From Sulfidibacter corallicola (GTDB taxonomy: Bacteria > Acidobacteriota > Holophagae > Acanthopleuribacterales > Acanthopleuribacteraceae), in assembly GCF_017498545.1 (NCBI RefSeq), contig NZ_CP071793.1, forward strand, positions 5,171,001 to 5,235,000: a stretch of DNA of 64,000 nucleotides, written 5' to 3'. Shown here in pieces: positions 41,758 to 50,859 of this stretch (positions are counted from its first letter, which is position 1; each line of letters opens with the position of its first letter). The position numbers and the translations under genes are program-made. The notes beneath the pieces were generated by a model. It saw only the letters and a program-made list of their open reading frames with translations. It searched no databases and was not told the origin of the DNA.

Positions 41758-43131
41758 TCAGCTTCGGCCTTTCTTGCGCTGGATGCCCAGGCTGGTGATT
41801 TTCTGGTGCAGGTAGGAGCGGTTGATCTCCAGGTGCTGGGCCACCTTGACGTAGTTCCAATTGGTGCGAATCAACATCGTCTCCAGGAACTCCTTTTCGC
41901 ACTGGTTCTTGAAGGCTTTCAACGACATTGGCTTCACCTCGGAGATGCGAATCAGGCCCGAGGCCTCCTTGTTCTCTTCGGCGAAGATGTGCGAGGGCAG
42001 GTCCTCGGTGCCGATGGGATCGCCGCCGAAAATGGTGAGTCGCTCGCACAGGTTCTTCAATTCGCGGATGTTGCCGGGCCAATTGTAGTACTGCAGGGCT
42101 TCCATGGCTTCGTCGCCCATGCGTTTGGGCCGGATCTGGTGCTCCTTGCAGAAGTGCGACACGTAGTAGGTCACCAACAGCGGGATGTCGGCCTTGCGCG
42201 ACCGAAGCGGCGGCACCTCGATCGGCAGGCTCGCCAGTCGGTAATAGAGGTCCTCGCGAAACTTCTGCTCGTCGATCATCGCGCGCAGGTCCTGGTTGGT
42301 GGCCGCGATCACCCGCACGTCGACCTCGCGTTCGTGGGTGTCGCCGATGCGGCGAACCTTGCCGTCCTCCAATACCCGCAGCAGGCGGGCCTGGAGCTGG
42401 TAATCCATGTCGCCGATTTCGTCGAGGAAAAGCGTGCCCCCGTGGGATTCCTCGAACAGGCCCTTCTTGTTCTGACGCGCGTCGGTGAAGGCGCCCTTGA
42501 CGTGGCCGAACAGCTCGTCCTCGATCAGGTGGACGGGAAAGGCGGCGCAGTTGATCTTGACGAAGGGTTTGCCGCGCCGTTGACTGAGGTGGTGGATGGT
42601 GGAGGCGACCAGTTCCTTGCCGGTTCCGCTTTCGCCGGTGATCAGGACCCGACCCTTGGTGGGCGCCACCTTCTGGATCTGGTGCATGACGGCGCGCATC
42701 GACGGCGATTCGCCCAACAGGGATTGGGATTGGCTGCGGTTGGCTTCCAATTGACGGATTTTTTCCTGCAGCTCGATTTTCTCGAGGCAGTTGCGCACGG
42801 AACACAGAAAGCGTTCGTCGGAGAACGGCTTCTCCACGAAGTCGTGGATGCCCATGCGCAGGGCTTCCAGCGCTTCGCTGATGGTGGCCTCGCCGGAAAT
42901 GACGATGGTCGGCGGCATGGTGTGGCCCATGTCGCGAATCAGGTCCAGGCCGCTGATACCGCCCAGGCGGATGTCCAACAGGACCAGCCGGGGCGGTTCT
43001 CCGGCCAGCAGGTGGGGTCTGGCCTCTTCGGCGGAGTAGACCCCGTGCACGTCGTAGCCCTCGTCGCGCAGCAACGCGGTCATGTGGGCGTGGATCTTTT
43101 GGTTGTCTTCGACGACCAGGATTTTGGTCAA
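41758..43131 (-). CDS. Sigma-54-dependent response regulator, NtrC/NtrX family
   Basis: 457 residues. Receiver domain 1-120 with phospho-acceptor Asp53 (VLLDIRLGG). Central AAA+ domain (about 140-370) with Walker A GESGTGKE, the sigma-54 contact loop GAFTDA in place of GAFTGA, and Walker B GGTLFLDEIGDM. C-terminal Fis-type helix-turn-helix (VKVAQHLEINRSYLHQKI). The start is a TTG at 43131 with GAGGAGG before it. It lies 52 bases after the histidine kinase gene and is surely its partner. It activates sigma-54 promoters, targets unknown. Confidence 0.95.
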   Translation of the reverse strand: MTKILVVEDNQKIHAHMTALLRDEGYDVHGVYSAEEARPHLLAGEPPRLVLLDIRLGGISGLDLIRDMGHTMPPTIVISGEATISEALEALRMGIHDFVEKPFSDERFLCSVRNCLEKIELQEKIRQLEANRSQSQSLLGESPSMRAVMHQIQKVAPTKGRVLITGESGTGKELVASTIHHLSQRRGKPFVKINCAAFPVHLIEDELFGHVKGAFTDARQNKKGLFEESHGGTLFLDEIGDMDYQLQARLLRVLEDGKVRRIGDTHEREVDVRVIAATNQDLRAMIDEQKFREDLYYRLASLPIEVPPLRSRKADIPLLVTYYVSHFCKEHQIRPKRMGDEAMEALQYYNWPGNIRELKNLCERLTIFGGDPIGTEDLPSHIFAEENKEASGLIRISEVKPMSLKAFKNQCEKEFLETMLIRTNWNYVKVAQHLEINRSYLHQKITSLGIQRKKGRS

Positions 43132-43183
43132 GGGATGCCTCCTCGATGTCAGGGGATGTCTTGGGGTCTTGGCGCCGGGCGCA

Positions 43184-44431
43184 TCAATCGGTGTGGATCG
43201 CCGCGCTCTCTGGTGGGTTGGCGGGCGCCGCGGCCAGGGGGAAGGTCAGGCGGAAGGCGGTGCCCTCCGGTCCGGAACCCAACAGTTCCAGATCGCCGTC
43301 GTGGTCGAGCATGATCTTGCGCGAGATCGCGAGACCCAGGCCCATGCCTTCGCCCACGGGTTTGGTGGTGGTGTAGGGTTCGAAGAGCCGATCGCGGATG
43401 GATTCGGGAATGCCGGGTCCGTCGTCGCGGATTTCGAGAATGGCCGATTCGCGGTCGCGCCGGAGGTCGAAGGTCAGGGTTCCCGATGCGGCGTCCAACG
43501 CCTTGGCGCTGTTGTTGGCCAGGTTCACCAGGACCTGACGCGTCATGCGGCGGTCGATGTCGACGAGCAGCGTGTCGACCGCCAGGGTCGACGACAGCGT
43601 CAGGTTGGACCAGGCGGTGGCGTACAGGTCCTGGAACTCTCCCAAAAAGGCGGTCAGGTCCTCGCGTTTCCGCTTGGGGGCGCTGGTCTTGGCGAAGGAT
43701 GAGAAGGCGTCGGTGAACTCGCTCAGGCGCGCCAGTTCTTCCGTGATGCTGCGCTCCTTGTGCTCGATGCGGTCGCGCATGTCGCCGTCGCTGGCGCCGT
43801 GCGCCAGCCGCACCAGTTGGCGCAGCTCCAAGCGAATCGCCGTCAAGGGCGTGCGCACCTCGTGGGCGATTCGGCGTGACGATTCGCGCCAACCCTCCAG
43901 GTTCTCCAGGTACTTGAGACGGCTGCGATCCTTGGCCATGAGCTGCGAAGCCTCTTCGATCATGCGGCCGATGCGGGTCACCAGGTCGCGTTTGGGCGCA
44001 ACCGGTTCCAGATCGGTGGCGCCCACCGCCAGTTTCTCCAGGTTGTGTTGCAGGACCAGCATGCGCCGCCGAAGATTGCGTTGGCGCCACAGTTGGACGC
44101 CGGCGATCATGCACAACGAAAGGGCGAAAAGCACGAACAGCACCCGTTGATAGCGACGCGAGATGGCGCCGCGGTTGGCCAGCAGGACCTCGCGATGGGC
44201 CAGCAAACCCTGGGTTCGTTCGAATTGGGCGCGGTAGGTCGCTTCCCGCTCGGGTTCGTATTTGCTCAGCTTTTTCTGGTTCTGGATGGCGATCGAAAGG
44301 ACCTCGTTGACCTCCGGATCCAGGGCGAGCTGAATCCATGGATCGGACAGGCCGCGTTGCGAGATCTGGAAAAACAAAAGGCAGGCGCCCATCATCAGGC
44401 TCAGGCTGACCAGGTGTTCTTTGAAGGCCAT
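43184..44431 (-). CDS. Membrane sensor histidine kinase, NtrY-like
   Basis: 415 residues. Two membrane helices (about 6-22 and 95-115) enclose a 70-residue periplasmic loop; a short HAMP-like linker leads to the phospho-acceptor His190 in RRIAHEVRTPLTAIRLE. The ATPase domain has NLANNSAKALD (N box), DDGPGIPESIRDRLFEPY (G1/F) and GMGLGLAISR (G2). GGAGG five bases before the ATG. Paired with the sigma-54 regulator downstream and preceded by a DUF4390-like gene, an order known from NtrY/NtrX operons. The sensed signal is unknown. Confidence 0.94.
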   Translation of the reverse strand: MAFKEHLVSLSLMMGACLLFFQISQRGLSDPWIQLALDPEVNEVLSIAIQNQKKLSKYEPEREATYRAQFERTQGLLAHREVLLANRGAISRRYQRVLFVLFALSLCMIAGVQLWRQRNLRRRMLVLQHNLEKLAVGATDLEPVAPKRDLVTRIGRMIEEASQLMAKDRSRLKYLENLEGWRESSRRIAHEVRTPLTAIRLELRQLVRLAHGASDGDMRDRIEHKERSITEELARLSEFTDAFSSFAKTSAPKRKREDLTAFLGEFQDLYATAWSNLTLSSTLAVDTLLVDIDRRMTRQVLVNLANNSAKALDAASGTLTFDLRRDRESAILEIRDDGPGIPESIRDRLFEPYTTTKPVGEGMGLGLAISRKIMLDHDGDLELLGSGPEGTAFRLTFPLAAAPANPPESAAIHTD

Positions 44432-44443
44432 GCCGTCCTCCGA

Positions 44444-45085
44444 TCAGGGTCGCTCGCGGCCGAACGTTTCCGTCCAGCGCCATTTGTAAGTGACCACCGA
44501 CTGCCGTTCGATGCTGGTGGTCATCAGCACGCGGAAAATGCCGTTGCCGCCGTTTTCGGTGGACGTGGACTCGCGGTTCCGCGTCCGGCTGATCTGACCG
44601 CGTTGGGCGGCGTCGGGAACCTCGGCCAGGTTGGCGAACCAGGCTTGGGTCTGGTGCTGTTCCGCTTTGGAAAAGGGAATGACCCGGCAGGTGACCTTGA
44701 CCGTGAGTACCCGGTTCAGGTGTTCGGCGGACAGCGCGTAAATGCGCAACGGCACGCGGTCGAACCACTGACGGAGCTCGTCCAGGTTGGCCAGGGAGAC
44801 GTGGGACACGGTGCCGCCCGGCTCGAATTTGCGAACCAGCAGCAGCTCTTCCCACACGTCGTAACGGATTTCGATCAACGAGACGGCACTTTCCTTCGAG
44901 ACACCGCGCAGTTCGGTCTCCAGCTCGATCGACGTGGTGAGGCCCGAGAAGAGTCGGCGCTTGAAATCGTCGTCGGCCAAGACCCCGGGGGGTACGTGCA
45001 ACGTGATAAAGCGCTGATCTTCCATGATGAGGGCCGGTTTCTCCAAGGGCCGCCAGATCATGAGCAGAAGCAGGAACACATTCAT
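44444..45085 (-). CDS. Secreted DUF4390-like protein
   Basis: 213 residues if it starts at ATG 45085 (NVFLLLLMIWRPL); the ribosome site is poor (AGAGGA about 15 bases upstream), so the start is uncertain. After the short hydrophobic N-terminus, the body shows TLHVPPGVLADDDFKRRLFS then SGLTTSIELETELRG, a two-sheet pattern resembling DUF4390. DUF4390 genes lie just upstream of NtrY-like kinases in beta- and gammaproteobacteria, the same position as here (stop 12 bases before the kinase start). It is probably a periplasmic accessory of the two-component system. The family call rests partly on context. Confidence 0.6.
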   Translation of the reverse strand: MNVFLLLLMIWRPLEKPALIMEDQRFITLHVPPGVLADDDFKRRLFSGLTTSIELETELRGVSKESAVSLIEIRYDVWEELLLVRKFEPGGTVSHVSLANLDELRQWFDRVPLRIYALSAEHLNRVLTVKVTCRVIPFSKAEQHQTQAWFANLAEVPDAAQRGQISRTRNRESTSTENGGNGIFRVLMTTSIERQSVVTYKWRWTETFGRERP

Positions 45086-45159
45086 GGTGTCGATAGATGA
45101 AATCCTCTCGCAAAGATAAATGATACAAGGTGCCGTGTCACCGCGATTCGGAGGCGGAT

Positions 45160-46593
45160 TCAAGGTCTTTGGATGATTTTCTCCTCCGTCGCGTAGCGGG
45201 CCGAAAGGCGTACCAGTCCCCAGGCGTTGCGAAAGGCCAAAGCCAGCTCGGCGCGCGAGAAATGTTCCTCGCGCTGGATTGACGGTTCGGGATCGAATTT
45301 GCGGAGAACGTGGCCAAGGGTGCCTTCGAGGCGCAGGTCTCCGTATTTGCGGGTGTTGTTGCGTCCCCACAGATCCAATCCGGCGCCTACGTCCAGGCTG
45401 CCGGCCTTCTCGATGGGGAGGATGAACGGGGTACCGCTCTCGTCGGCGCGGTACAGGATTTCCAAGCGTTCCATGAAATTCCAGCGTTGGCGCCACAGGT
45501 GGTAGCGCGATACTTCGCTGCGCAGGAAGGTGCCGCGGGAGTCGAGGCCGCCCAGCGGATCGAAATTGGTGTCGAAGGTATTGGAGGTGCCGAACTCGTC
45601 CTCGAGGGTTCGGGAATCCGCCAACTCCTGAAAGGCGAAGTTGCTCTGGCTGCGGAGGTACTCGAGCTTGGTCTGGAAGCGGGTGCCCTGGGTCGGTAGG
45701 ACCGAATCGTTGGTGGTGTCGTAGAGCCAACCGGCGGAAAGGGTGAGTCGCTTTTCTTCGATGCGGTCCGTGAAAAAGTCGGCCAGTTGGTGGAACTGGG
45801 ATTCCTGGAAGCGATCGGCGTTCACCAGAATCCAGCTCTGGTTGCGCAGGGGCCAGGCCATGGCCAGGGTCACGGCTGGCTCGCGCCCGATCTCGGTGGT
45901 CAGGTTCTGGCGGGAAATGGGATCGAAATTGTGGACCTCGTGGTCCTGAACCCATTGCACGTTCAGGTTCAGGAACACGTTGCGACCGAAGAGGTTGTAG
46001 TGACTGAAGCCGAAATCAACCGGTTTGCCGGGGGCGAAATCCATGCCGTCGCCGCGGTTGGCGAGATGGAGGGTGGCGTAGACCAGGCCGAAACGGCCCA
46101 CGAACCAGCGCCCACCGAAGGCCAGATCGTTGCGGTCGCGTTCGGTGCGGTCATCGACGGGAATGCTGGGGATCAGCGACGAATCGGCCGCTTCCGACGA
46201 GATGTCGTTCACCTGCTCCGGCTGATCGAACTCGAAGCGGTCGTAACTGAAAAAAACCGCCTTGCTCTCCCAGACGCGGATGACCAGGAGAAAGGTACCG
46301 TACCGGTCGCCCCGTTCCAGGGACAGTTCCACGTCGAGCACGAACGGGAGGCGCTTGATGCGCGATTCGGCGAAGCGAAGCCGGGATTCGGAATAGGCCT
46401 GAGTGGCTTGGAGCCCCGACTCCTTGATGAGCAGATCGGCGGACACCAAACGGTTGCCGCGTACCTCGATACCCGAGAGCTGAAAGCTGGGGCGCTCCTG
46501 GCGGAGCTGGGTCTCCTCCGCCCAAACGAGCGGGGCCACGCCCAGGAAAAGCAGGCTCAGCAGAAGGTGTCGAATCGATGCTCGGTGGTTCAT
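45160..46593 (-). CDS. Omp85-type outer-membrane protein (POTRA plus barrel)
   Basis: 477 residues from ATG 46593; the frame is open far upstream but the signal peptide (ASIRHLLLSLLFLGVAPLVWA) starts here. One POTRA-like unit follows (FQLSGIEVRGNRLVSADLL, ESRIKRLPFVLDVELSLERG), then a barrel with many amphipathic strands. The usual C-terminal Phe is missing: the protein ends EEKIIQRP, although the penultimate strand LVRLSARYATEE looks like the closing strand. It is shorter than BamA (about 800), with one or two POTRA, closer to TamA/ShlB-like or plant-type Omp85. It lies 74 bases upstream of the DUF4390-like gene on the same strand. Cargo unknown. Confidence 0.75.
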   Translation of the reverse strand: MNHRASIRHLLLSLLFLGVAPLVWAEETQLRQERPSFQLSGIEVRGNRLVSADLLIKESGLQATQAYSESRLRFAESRIKRLPFVLDVELSLERGDRYGTFLLVIRVWESKAVFFSYDRFEFDQPEQVNDISSEAADSSLIPSIPVDDRTERDRNDLAFGGRWFVGRFGLVYATLHLANRGDGMDFAPGKPVDFGFSHYNLFGRNVFLNLNVQWVQDHEVHNFDPISRQNLTTEIGREPAVTLAMAWPLRNQSWILVNADRFQESQFHQLADFFTDRIEEKRLTLSAGWLYDTTNDSVLPTQGTRFQTKLEYLRSQSNFAFQELADSRTLEDEFGTSNTFDTNFDPLGGLDSRGTFLRSEVSRYHLWRQRWNFMERLEILYRADESGTPFILPIEKAGSLDVGAGLDLWGRNNTRKYGDLRLEGTLGHVLRKFDPEPSIQREEHFSRAELALAFRNAWGLVRLSARYATEEKIIQRP

Positions 46594-47156
46594 TCGGACA
46601 AATCCTAGAGGAATCGTTTCATCATAACGCGATTGAAGGAGCAATACACGAGCCAATCGAGGCCTTGGCGACCACGCCGGTCCAAGCGTCGAATCTCGTT
46701 CGCCGGTCCGGACAACCTCAAATTTTTCAGACCTGTGCCGATTCCGATCGACGGCGGGCGTTCGATGGGTGTCGCGTCGCCCGAGTCGCGGTCCGTTCGG
46801 TTTTCCTAACGGCGCCAATGGCCCGTTTGCCAAAACCAACCAAAACCGGCCACGGGCAGGGGCGACCTTTTTGCGAAATCGCCTCCGCATCCCGCTGCAA
46901 ACCTCGAATCGGGTTCGCTTCACGGAATCCTGGACCAAAAAGTCTCCCGCGCGAACGGGATCCTGTGGTGAAATGGTAGAGGTGGGTAGGTGGTCAAAAG
47001 GTGGTCGAGCGGGATGTGCGCACTCGTCCAATGGTTGGAGTGCAGGCTCCGGGACTGGAATCTGAAGTGTGCGATCGGGTTGGATGCGGGGCAATCGGCA
47101 ACGCACCGCCGGGAATCGCGCCACTTTGGTGGAAAACCCCAGGGGTGAGGTGGATC
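46594..47156. other. Divergent gene-free region
   Basis: No supported gene between the Omp85 gene and the coiled-coil gene. A GCGCACT...AGTGTGCG pairing around 47018-47070 looks superficially like a tRNA acceptor but has no T-loop. The promoters of both neighbours should be here. Confidence 0.45.
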
Positions 47157-47579
47157 ATGATGCACATGCGCTTGCGGCTGCTTACGTTACTCTTTGTGGG
47201 ACTGGCCGGTGTGGCGGTCGTCGCCCAGGAATCCGACGGTACCGATGGGTCGCAGGCGGTCACCCAGAGCGAAGACCTCGATGCGACCAAGAGACAAATC
47301 AAGAAGACCACGATTACCTTGCTGCGCGATCAGGTGGCCACGCGCGACAAGACGATCGGCGTCCTGGAAGATCATCTCGAATCCCACCGAGACATGATCA
47401 AGCAGCTCGAGGACGAGCTGACCCAGAAGGACAAGGAAATCGCACGCCTGGAGAAACTGCTCAAGTTTCAGAAGTCGCTGACCAAGTTCCAGGAAGGCCA
47501 GATCAACAAATTGCGCGAGATCGGCGACGAACAGCGAACCCAGATCGAACAGCTCAACGAACTGACCGGCACTCAGTGA
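47157..47579 (+). CDS. Small secreted coiled-coil protein
   Basis: 140 residues from ATG 47157 with GAGGTGG just upstream. Signal peptide MMHMRLRLLTLLFVGLAGVA, cleavage near VVAQ. The rest is a continuous heptad-patterned helix (LEDHLESHRDMIKQLEDELT, EIARLEKLLKFQKSL), so a periplasmic coiled-coil dimer or trimer. No family is recognised. A small AAGCCG...CGGCTT hairpin follows the stop. Confidence 0.75.
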   Translation: MMHMRLRLLTLLFVGLAGVAVVAQESDGTDGSQAVTQSEDLDATKRQIKKTTITLLRDQVATRDKTIGVLEDHLESHRDMIKQLEDELTQKDKEIARLEKLLKFQKSLTKFQEGQINKLREIGDEQRTQIEQLNELTGTQ

Positions 47580-47922
47580 CGGAAGCCGTTGCCGCGATGC
47601 GGCTTGATCGGCGAATGTTTTTGTTTGTAATGCGTTGGGTGTTGTCTGCTATGATGTTTCCTGTTTCGTTCTTCCCTTTTCATATCGTCCCGCTCGCGTC
47701 ACGCGAATGGGGGACGCCGTTCCTGTCGCTCGTCGACCGGGTCTCGCACCTTGGATTCGCGACCTAGGTCGGGTCTCCTCGCCATCGACTCCGCCGCCTC
47801 GATTCGGGCTCTTCGCGAGCCGGGGTCGCACTGCGGCATTTCGTGGTGCCGGGAGTGCCGACGCCGAGGACATGCAGACGCGACCGACGACGATCCACAA
47901 GATCTCAGGCGGAGCAACGCAT
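47580..47922. other. Leader region of the pnt operon
   Basis: 343 bases without a supported gene; the open frame extending upstream of pntAA has no ribosome site. It should contain the pnt promoter. Confidence 0.45.
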
Positions 47923-49074
47923 ATGGCGCAACTATTTTTTCCAAAAGAAATTCGCGATCTGGAGCATCGGATCGCGGCCACCCCCGAAACCGTCAAAAAA
48001 CTCATTGCCGCCGGCTACCAGGTCAGCGTGGAGGCCGGCGCGGGCGAAGGCGCCTTCATCAGCGATGACAATTACACCCAGGCCGGCGCGACCGTCGGCG
48101 ATGACCTGAAATCCCTCTACGAGGCGGCCGATATCGTCGTCAAAATCCAGGCACCCCAGCATCATCCGGGACTGGATGTCCACGAGGCCGAGCTGTTGCG
48201 CGAAGGCAGCACCCTGGTCGCCTCCATCGTGCCGCAAAACGCGTTGGACGCGGTTCGCATCATGATGGATCGCAAGGTCAGCGCTTTTTCGATGAACCTG
48301 ATTCCCCGCATCACCATCGCCCAGAAGATGGATACGCTCAGTTCCCAGGCCAGTCTGGCAGGCTACAAGGCCGTGCTCCTGGCCGCCAACCAACTCGGCA
48401 AGTACTTTCCGCTGTTGATGACCGCTGCCGGCACCATCACGCCCTCCAAGGTCGTGATTCTCGGGGCGGGCGTGGCCGGGCTACAGGCCATCGCGACCGC
48501 ACACCGGCTCGGCGCCAAGGTGGAAGCCTTCGACATTCGCGCCGTGGTCAAGGAACAGGTGGAGAGTCTCGGCGCCAAGTTCATCGACATTCCGGTCGAG
48601 GATGCCGAGGACGCCGGCGGCTACGCCAAGGAACAGAGCGAAGCGGCCCAGGAACGGCAGCGCAAGGAACTCACCAAGCGCCTCGCCAATGCCGACGTGG
48701 CCATCACGACCGCGCTGATTCCGGGACGACCGGCGCCGTTGCTGATCACTGAAGAGATGGTGGCGCAGATGCCCGCCGGCTCGGTGATCGTCGACATGGC
48801 GGTGGAACAGGGCGGCAACTGCGCCCTCAGCGAGCCTGGCAAAACCGTTGTAAAAGAGGGCGTTACCATTATCGGTGAGCTCAACATCCCCAGTTTGGTT
48901 CCAATCCACGCCAGCCAGCTCTATGCCCGCAATGTATTGAATTTTTTCACGCACCTGACTCACGAAAAAGAATTCCAAATCGATACCGAGGAGGCCATCA
49001 CCGATGGGTCTTTGCTGACCCATGAGGGCGAGTGCCGCCACGAGCTGACTCGGTCGCTGCTGGAGGAGAACTAG
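47923..49074 (+). CDS. pntAA: NAD(P) transhydrogenase subunit alpha part 1 (soluble NAD-binding)
   Basis: 383 residues from ATG 47923 (GGAG eight bases before). It is domain I of proton-translocating transhydrogenase: the alanine-dehydrogenase-like N-lobe (VEAGAGEGAFISDDNYTQAG), the NAD Rossmann motif GAGVAGLQAIATAHRLGA near 181, and RAVVKEQVESLGAKFI. It binds NADH and passes hydride to NADP on PntB while protons flow inward. The alpha chain is split into two genes, as in Rhodospirillum, rather than fused as in E. coli. Confidence 0.95.
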   Translation: MAQLFFPKEIRDLEHRIAATPETVKKLIAAGYQVSVEAGAGEGAFISDDNYTQAGATVGDDLKSLYEAADIVVKIQAPQHHPGLDVHEAELLREGSTLVASIVPQNALDAVRIMMDRKVSAFSMNLIPRITIAQKMDTLSSQASLAGYKAVLLAANQLGKYFPLLMTAAGTITPSKVVILGAGVAGLQAIATAHRLGAKVEAFDIRAVVKEQVESLGAKFIDIPVEDAEDAGGYAKEQSEAAQERQRKELTKRLANADVAITTALIPGRPAPLLITEEMVAQMPAGSVIVDMAVEQGGNCALSEPGKTVVKEGVTIIGELNIPSLVPIHASQLYARNVLNFFTHLTHEKEFQIDTEEAITDGSLLTHEGECRHELTRSLLEEN

Positions 49075-49356
49075 ATGTCTACCCTGCTGATCGGCATTTA
49101 CGTCTTCGCGTTGGCCGTCTTCGTCGGCTTCGAAATCATCACCAAGATTCCACCCACCCTACACACGCCGCTGATGTCGGGTGCCAACGCCGTATCCGGC
49201 ATCACCATCGTGGGCGCGCTTTCCTGTGCGGTCACGCTGGAAATATCCACCGCCAACCTGCTCGGGCTCGCCGCGATCGTCTTCGCGACCGTCAACGTCG
49301 TCGGCGGTTTCATGGTGACGGATCGCATGTTGAAAATGTTCAAGAGCAAGAAATAA
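49075..49356 (+). CDS. pntAB: NAD(P) transhydrogenase subunit alpha part 2 (membrane)
   Basis: 93 residues, starting directly after the pntAA stop. Three hydrophobic helices and the family motif KIPPTLHTPLMSGANAVSGI identify it as the small membrane part of the alpha subunit. It forms the proton channel with PntB. Confidence 0.95.
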   Translation: MSTLLIGIYVFALAVFVGFEIITKIPPTLHTPLMSGANAVSGITIVGALSCAVTLEISTANLLGLAAIVFATVNVVGGFMVTDRMLKMFKSKK

Positions 49357-49368
49357 AGGGGTTGTTCG

Positions 49369-50793
49369 GTGAATACGGTTGTCGCTCTCATCTATCTGCT
49401 ATCTTCGATCATGTTCATCCTCGGCCTCAAGATGTTGACACGCGTGAAAACCGCGCGCCGAGGCAACATGCTGTCCTCCAGTGCCATGCTGCTCGCCGTG
49501 TTGGCGACGCTGCTCGACCTGGGCGAGGTCAACTACACCTTCATCATCGCCGGTCTGGCGATCGGTGGCGCGATCGGCGCCCTGATGGCGATTCGGGTCC
49601 AGATGACCGAAATGCCGGAGATGGTGGCGTTGTTCAACGGGTTCGGCGGCGGCGCCTCGGCCCTGGTCGCCTCGTCCTTCATGTTCGAGCGCGCCTTCGG
49701 CAAAGAGGGATCCCTGGTGGAACTGCTCGCGCTGGACACCACCATCACGTTGTTCATTTCGATCCTCATCGGGGCCGTGACCCTGTCGGGGAGTTTGGTG
49801 GCCTTCGGGAAGTTGAAGGGCCTGGTTTCGGGTCAGCCGATTCTGTTTCCGGGGAACAACCTGGTCAACCTGGTGTTGGTGGCCAGCATTCTGTTCATGG
49901 TGCTGTACCTGATTCTGTTTGCCACCAATCCCAATCAGATCCTGTTGATCAGCATGATGGTCATCGCTTTTTCGGGATTCCTGGGGGTCTTGTTGGTGAC
50001 ACCCATCGGCGGGGCCGACATGCCGGTCGTGATCTCGCTGTTGAACTCCTATTCGGGCCTGGCCGCGGCGGCGACCGGATTCGTGCTGGCCAACAACATG
50101 CTGATCATCTGCGGCGCCCTGGTCGGTGCTTCGGGTCTGATTTTGACCCAGATCATGTGTAAGGCCATGAACCGTTCGCTGGCCAACGTATTGTTCGGCG
50201 GCTTCGGCGTCGAAGACACCGCTTCCAGCGGTCCGGGCAAGGACGAGGCCTACCACAGCGTCAAGTCCTGCGGGGCGGAAGAGGCGGCCATGATCTTCGA
50301 ATCCGCGCGCGACATCATCATCGTGCCCGGATACGGTTTGGCGGTGGCGCAAGCCCAGCACGTCACCAAGGAACTGGCCGACCTGTTGATCGCCAACGGC
50401 GGCAACGTGCGTTACGCGATCCACCCGGTGGCGGGCCGCATGCCCGGCCACATGAACGTGCTTCTGGCCGAGAGTAACGTGCCTCACGAGCAGTTGTTCG
50501 ATTTGGATCACATCAACGACGATTTCCAAAATGCGGACATCGCCCTGATCCTGGGAGCCAACGACGTGGTCAACCCGGCCGCGACCAAGGACCCCAACAG
50601 CCCGATCGCCGGGATGCCGGTCCTCAAGGTCTGGGACGCCAAGACCGTGTTCGTGGTCAAGCGCAGTCTCAGCCCGGGTTTCGCCGCGATACCCAACGAT
50701 TTGTTCAACTACGAGAACAACATGATGCTGTTCGGCGATGCCAAGAAGATCCTGACCGAACTGGTCCACGAGCTGAAAGAGATCACGGATTGA
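49369..50793 (+). CDS. pntB: NAD(P) transhydrogenase subunit beta
   Basis: 474 residues, GTG start 12 bases after pntAB. The first about 270 residues are membrane helices (MVALFNGFGGGASAL, ISLLNSYSGLAAAATGF); the C-terminal NADP-binding domain III has GYGLAVAQAQHVTKELADLL, VAGRMPGHMNVLLAE and GANDVVNPAATKDPNSPIAG. It completes the PntAA-AB-B enzyme, a main NADPH source; NADPH is the likely reductant of the PUFA synthase. Confidence 0.96.
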   Translation: MNTVVALIYLLSSIMFILGLKMLTRVKTARRGNMLSSSAMLLAVLATLLDLGEVNYTFIIAGLAIGGAIGALMAIRVQMTEMPEMVALFNGFGGGASALVASSFMFERAFGKEGSLVELLALDTTITLFISILIGAVTLSGSLVAFGKLKGLVSGQPILFPGNNLVNLVLVASILFMVLYLILFATNPNQILLISMMVIAFSGFLGVLLVTPIGGADMPVVISLLNSYSGLAAAATGFVLANNMLIICGALVGASGLILTQIMCKAMNRSLANVLFGGFGVEDTASSGPGKDEAYHSVKSCGAEEAAMIFESARDIIIVPGYGLAVAQAQHVTKELADLLIANGGNVRYAIHPVAGRMPGHMNVLLAESNVPHEQLFDLDHINDDFQNADIALILGANDVVNPAATKDPNSPIAGMPVLKVWDAKTVFVVKRSLSPGFAAIPNDLFNYENNMMLFGDAKKILTELVHELKEITD

Positions 50794-50797
50794 GATC

Positions 50798-50825
50798 CAC
50801 GCCCCGCCCGTCCGGGTGGGGCGTG
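50798..50825 (+). terminator. GC-rich hairpin after pntB
   Basis: CACGCCCCGCCC (50798-50809) pairs with GGGTGGGGCGTG (50814-50825) with one G-U pair and a 4-base loop, five bases after the stop. No U-tract. Confidence 0.6.
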
Positions 50826-50859
50826 ATCCTCCAAGGATCCACCACCGGTGGTGGCAAAG

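Noticed and set aside
47018..47070. tRNA-like pairing (GCGCACT...AGTGTGCG)
   Set aside because: No T-loop GTTCRA motif, no plausible anticodon arm geometry.
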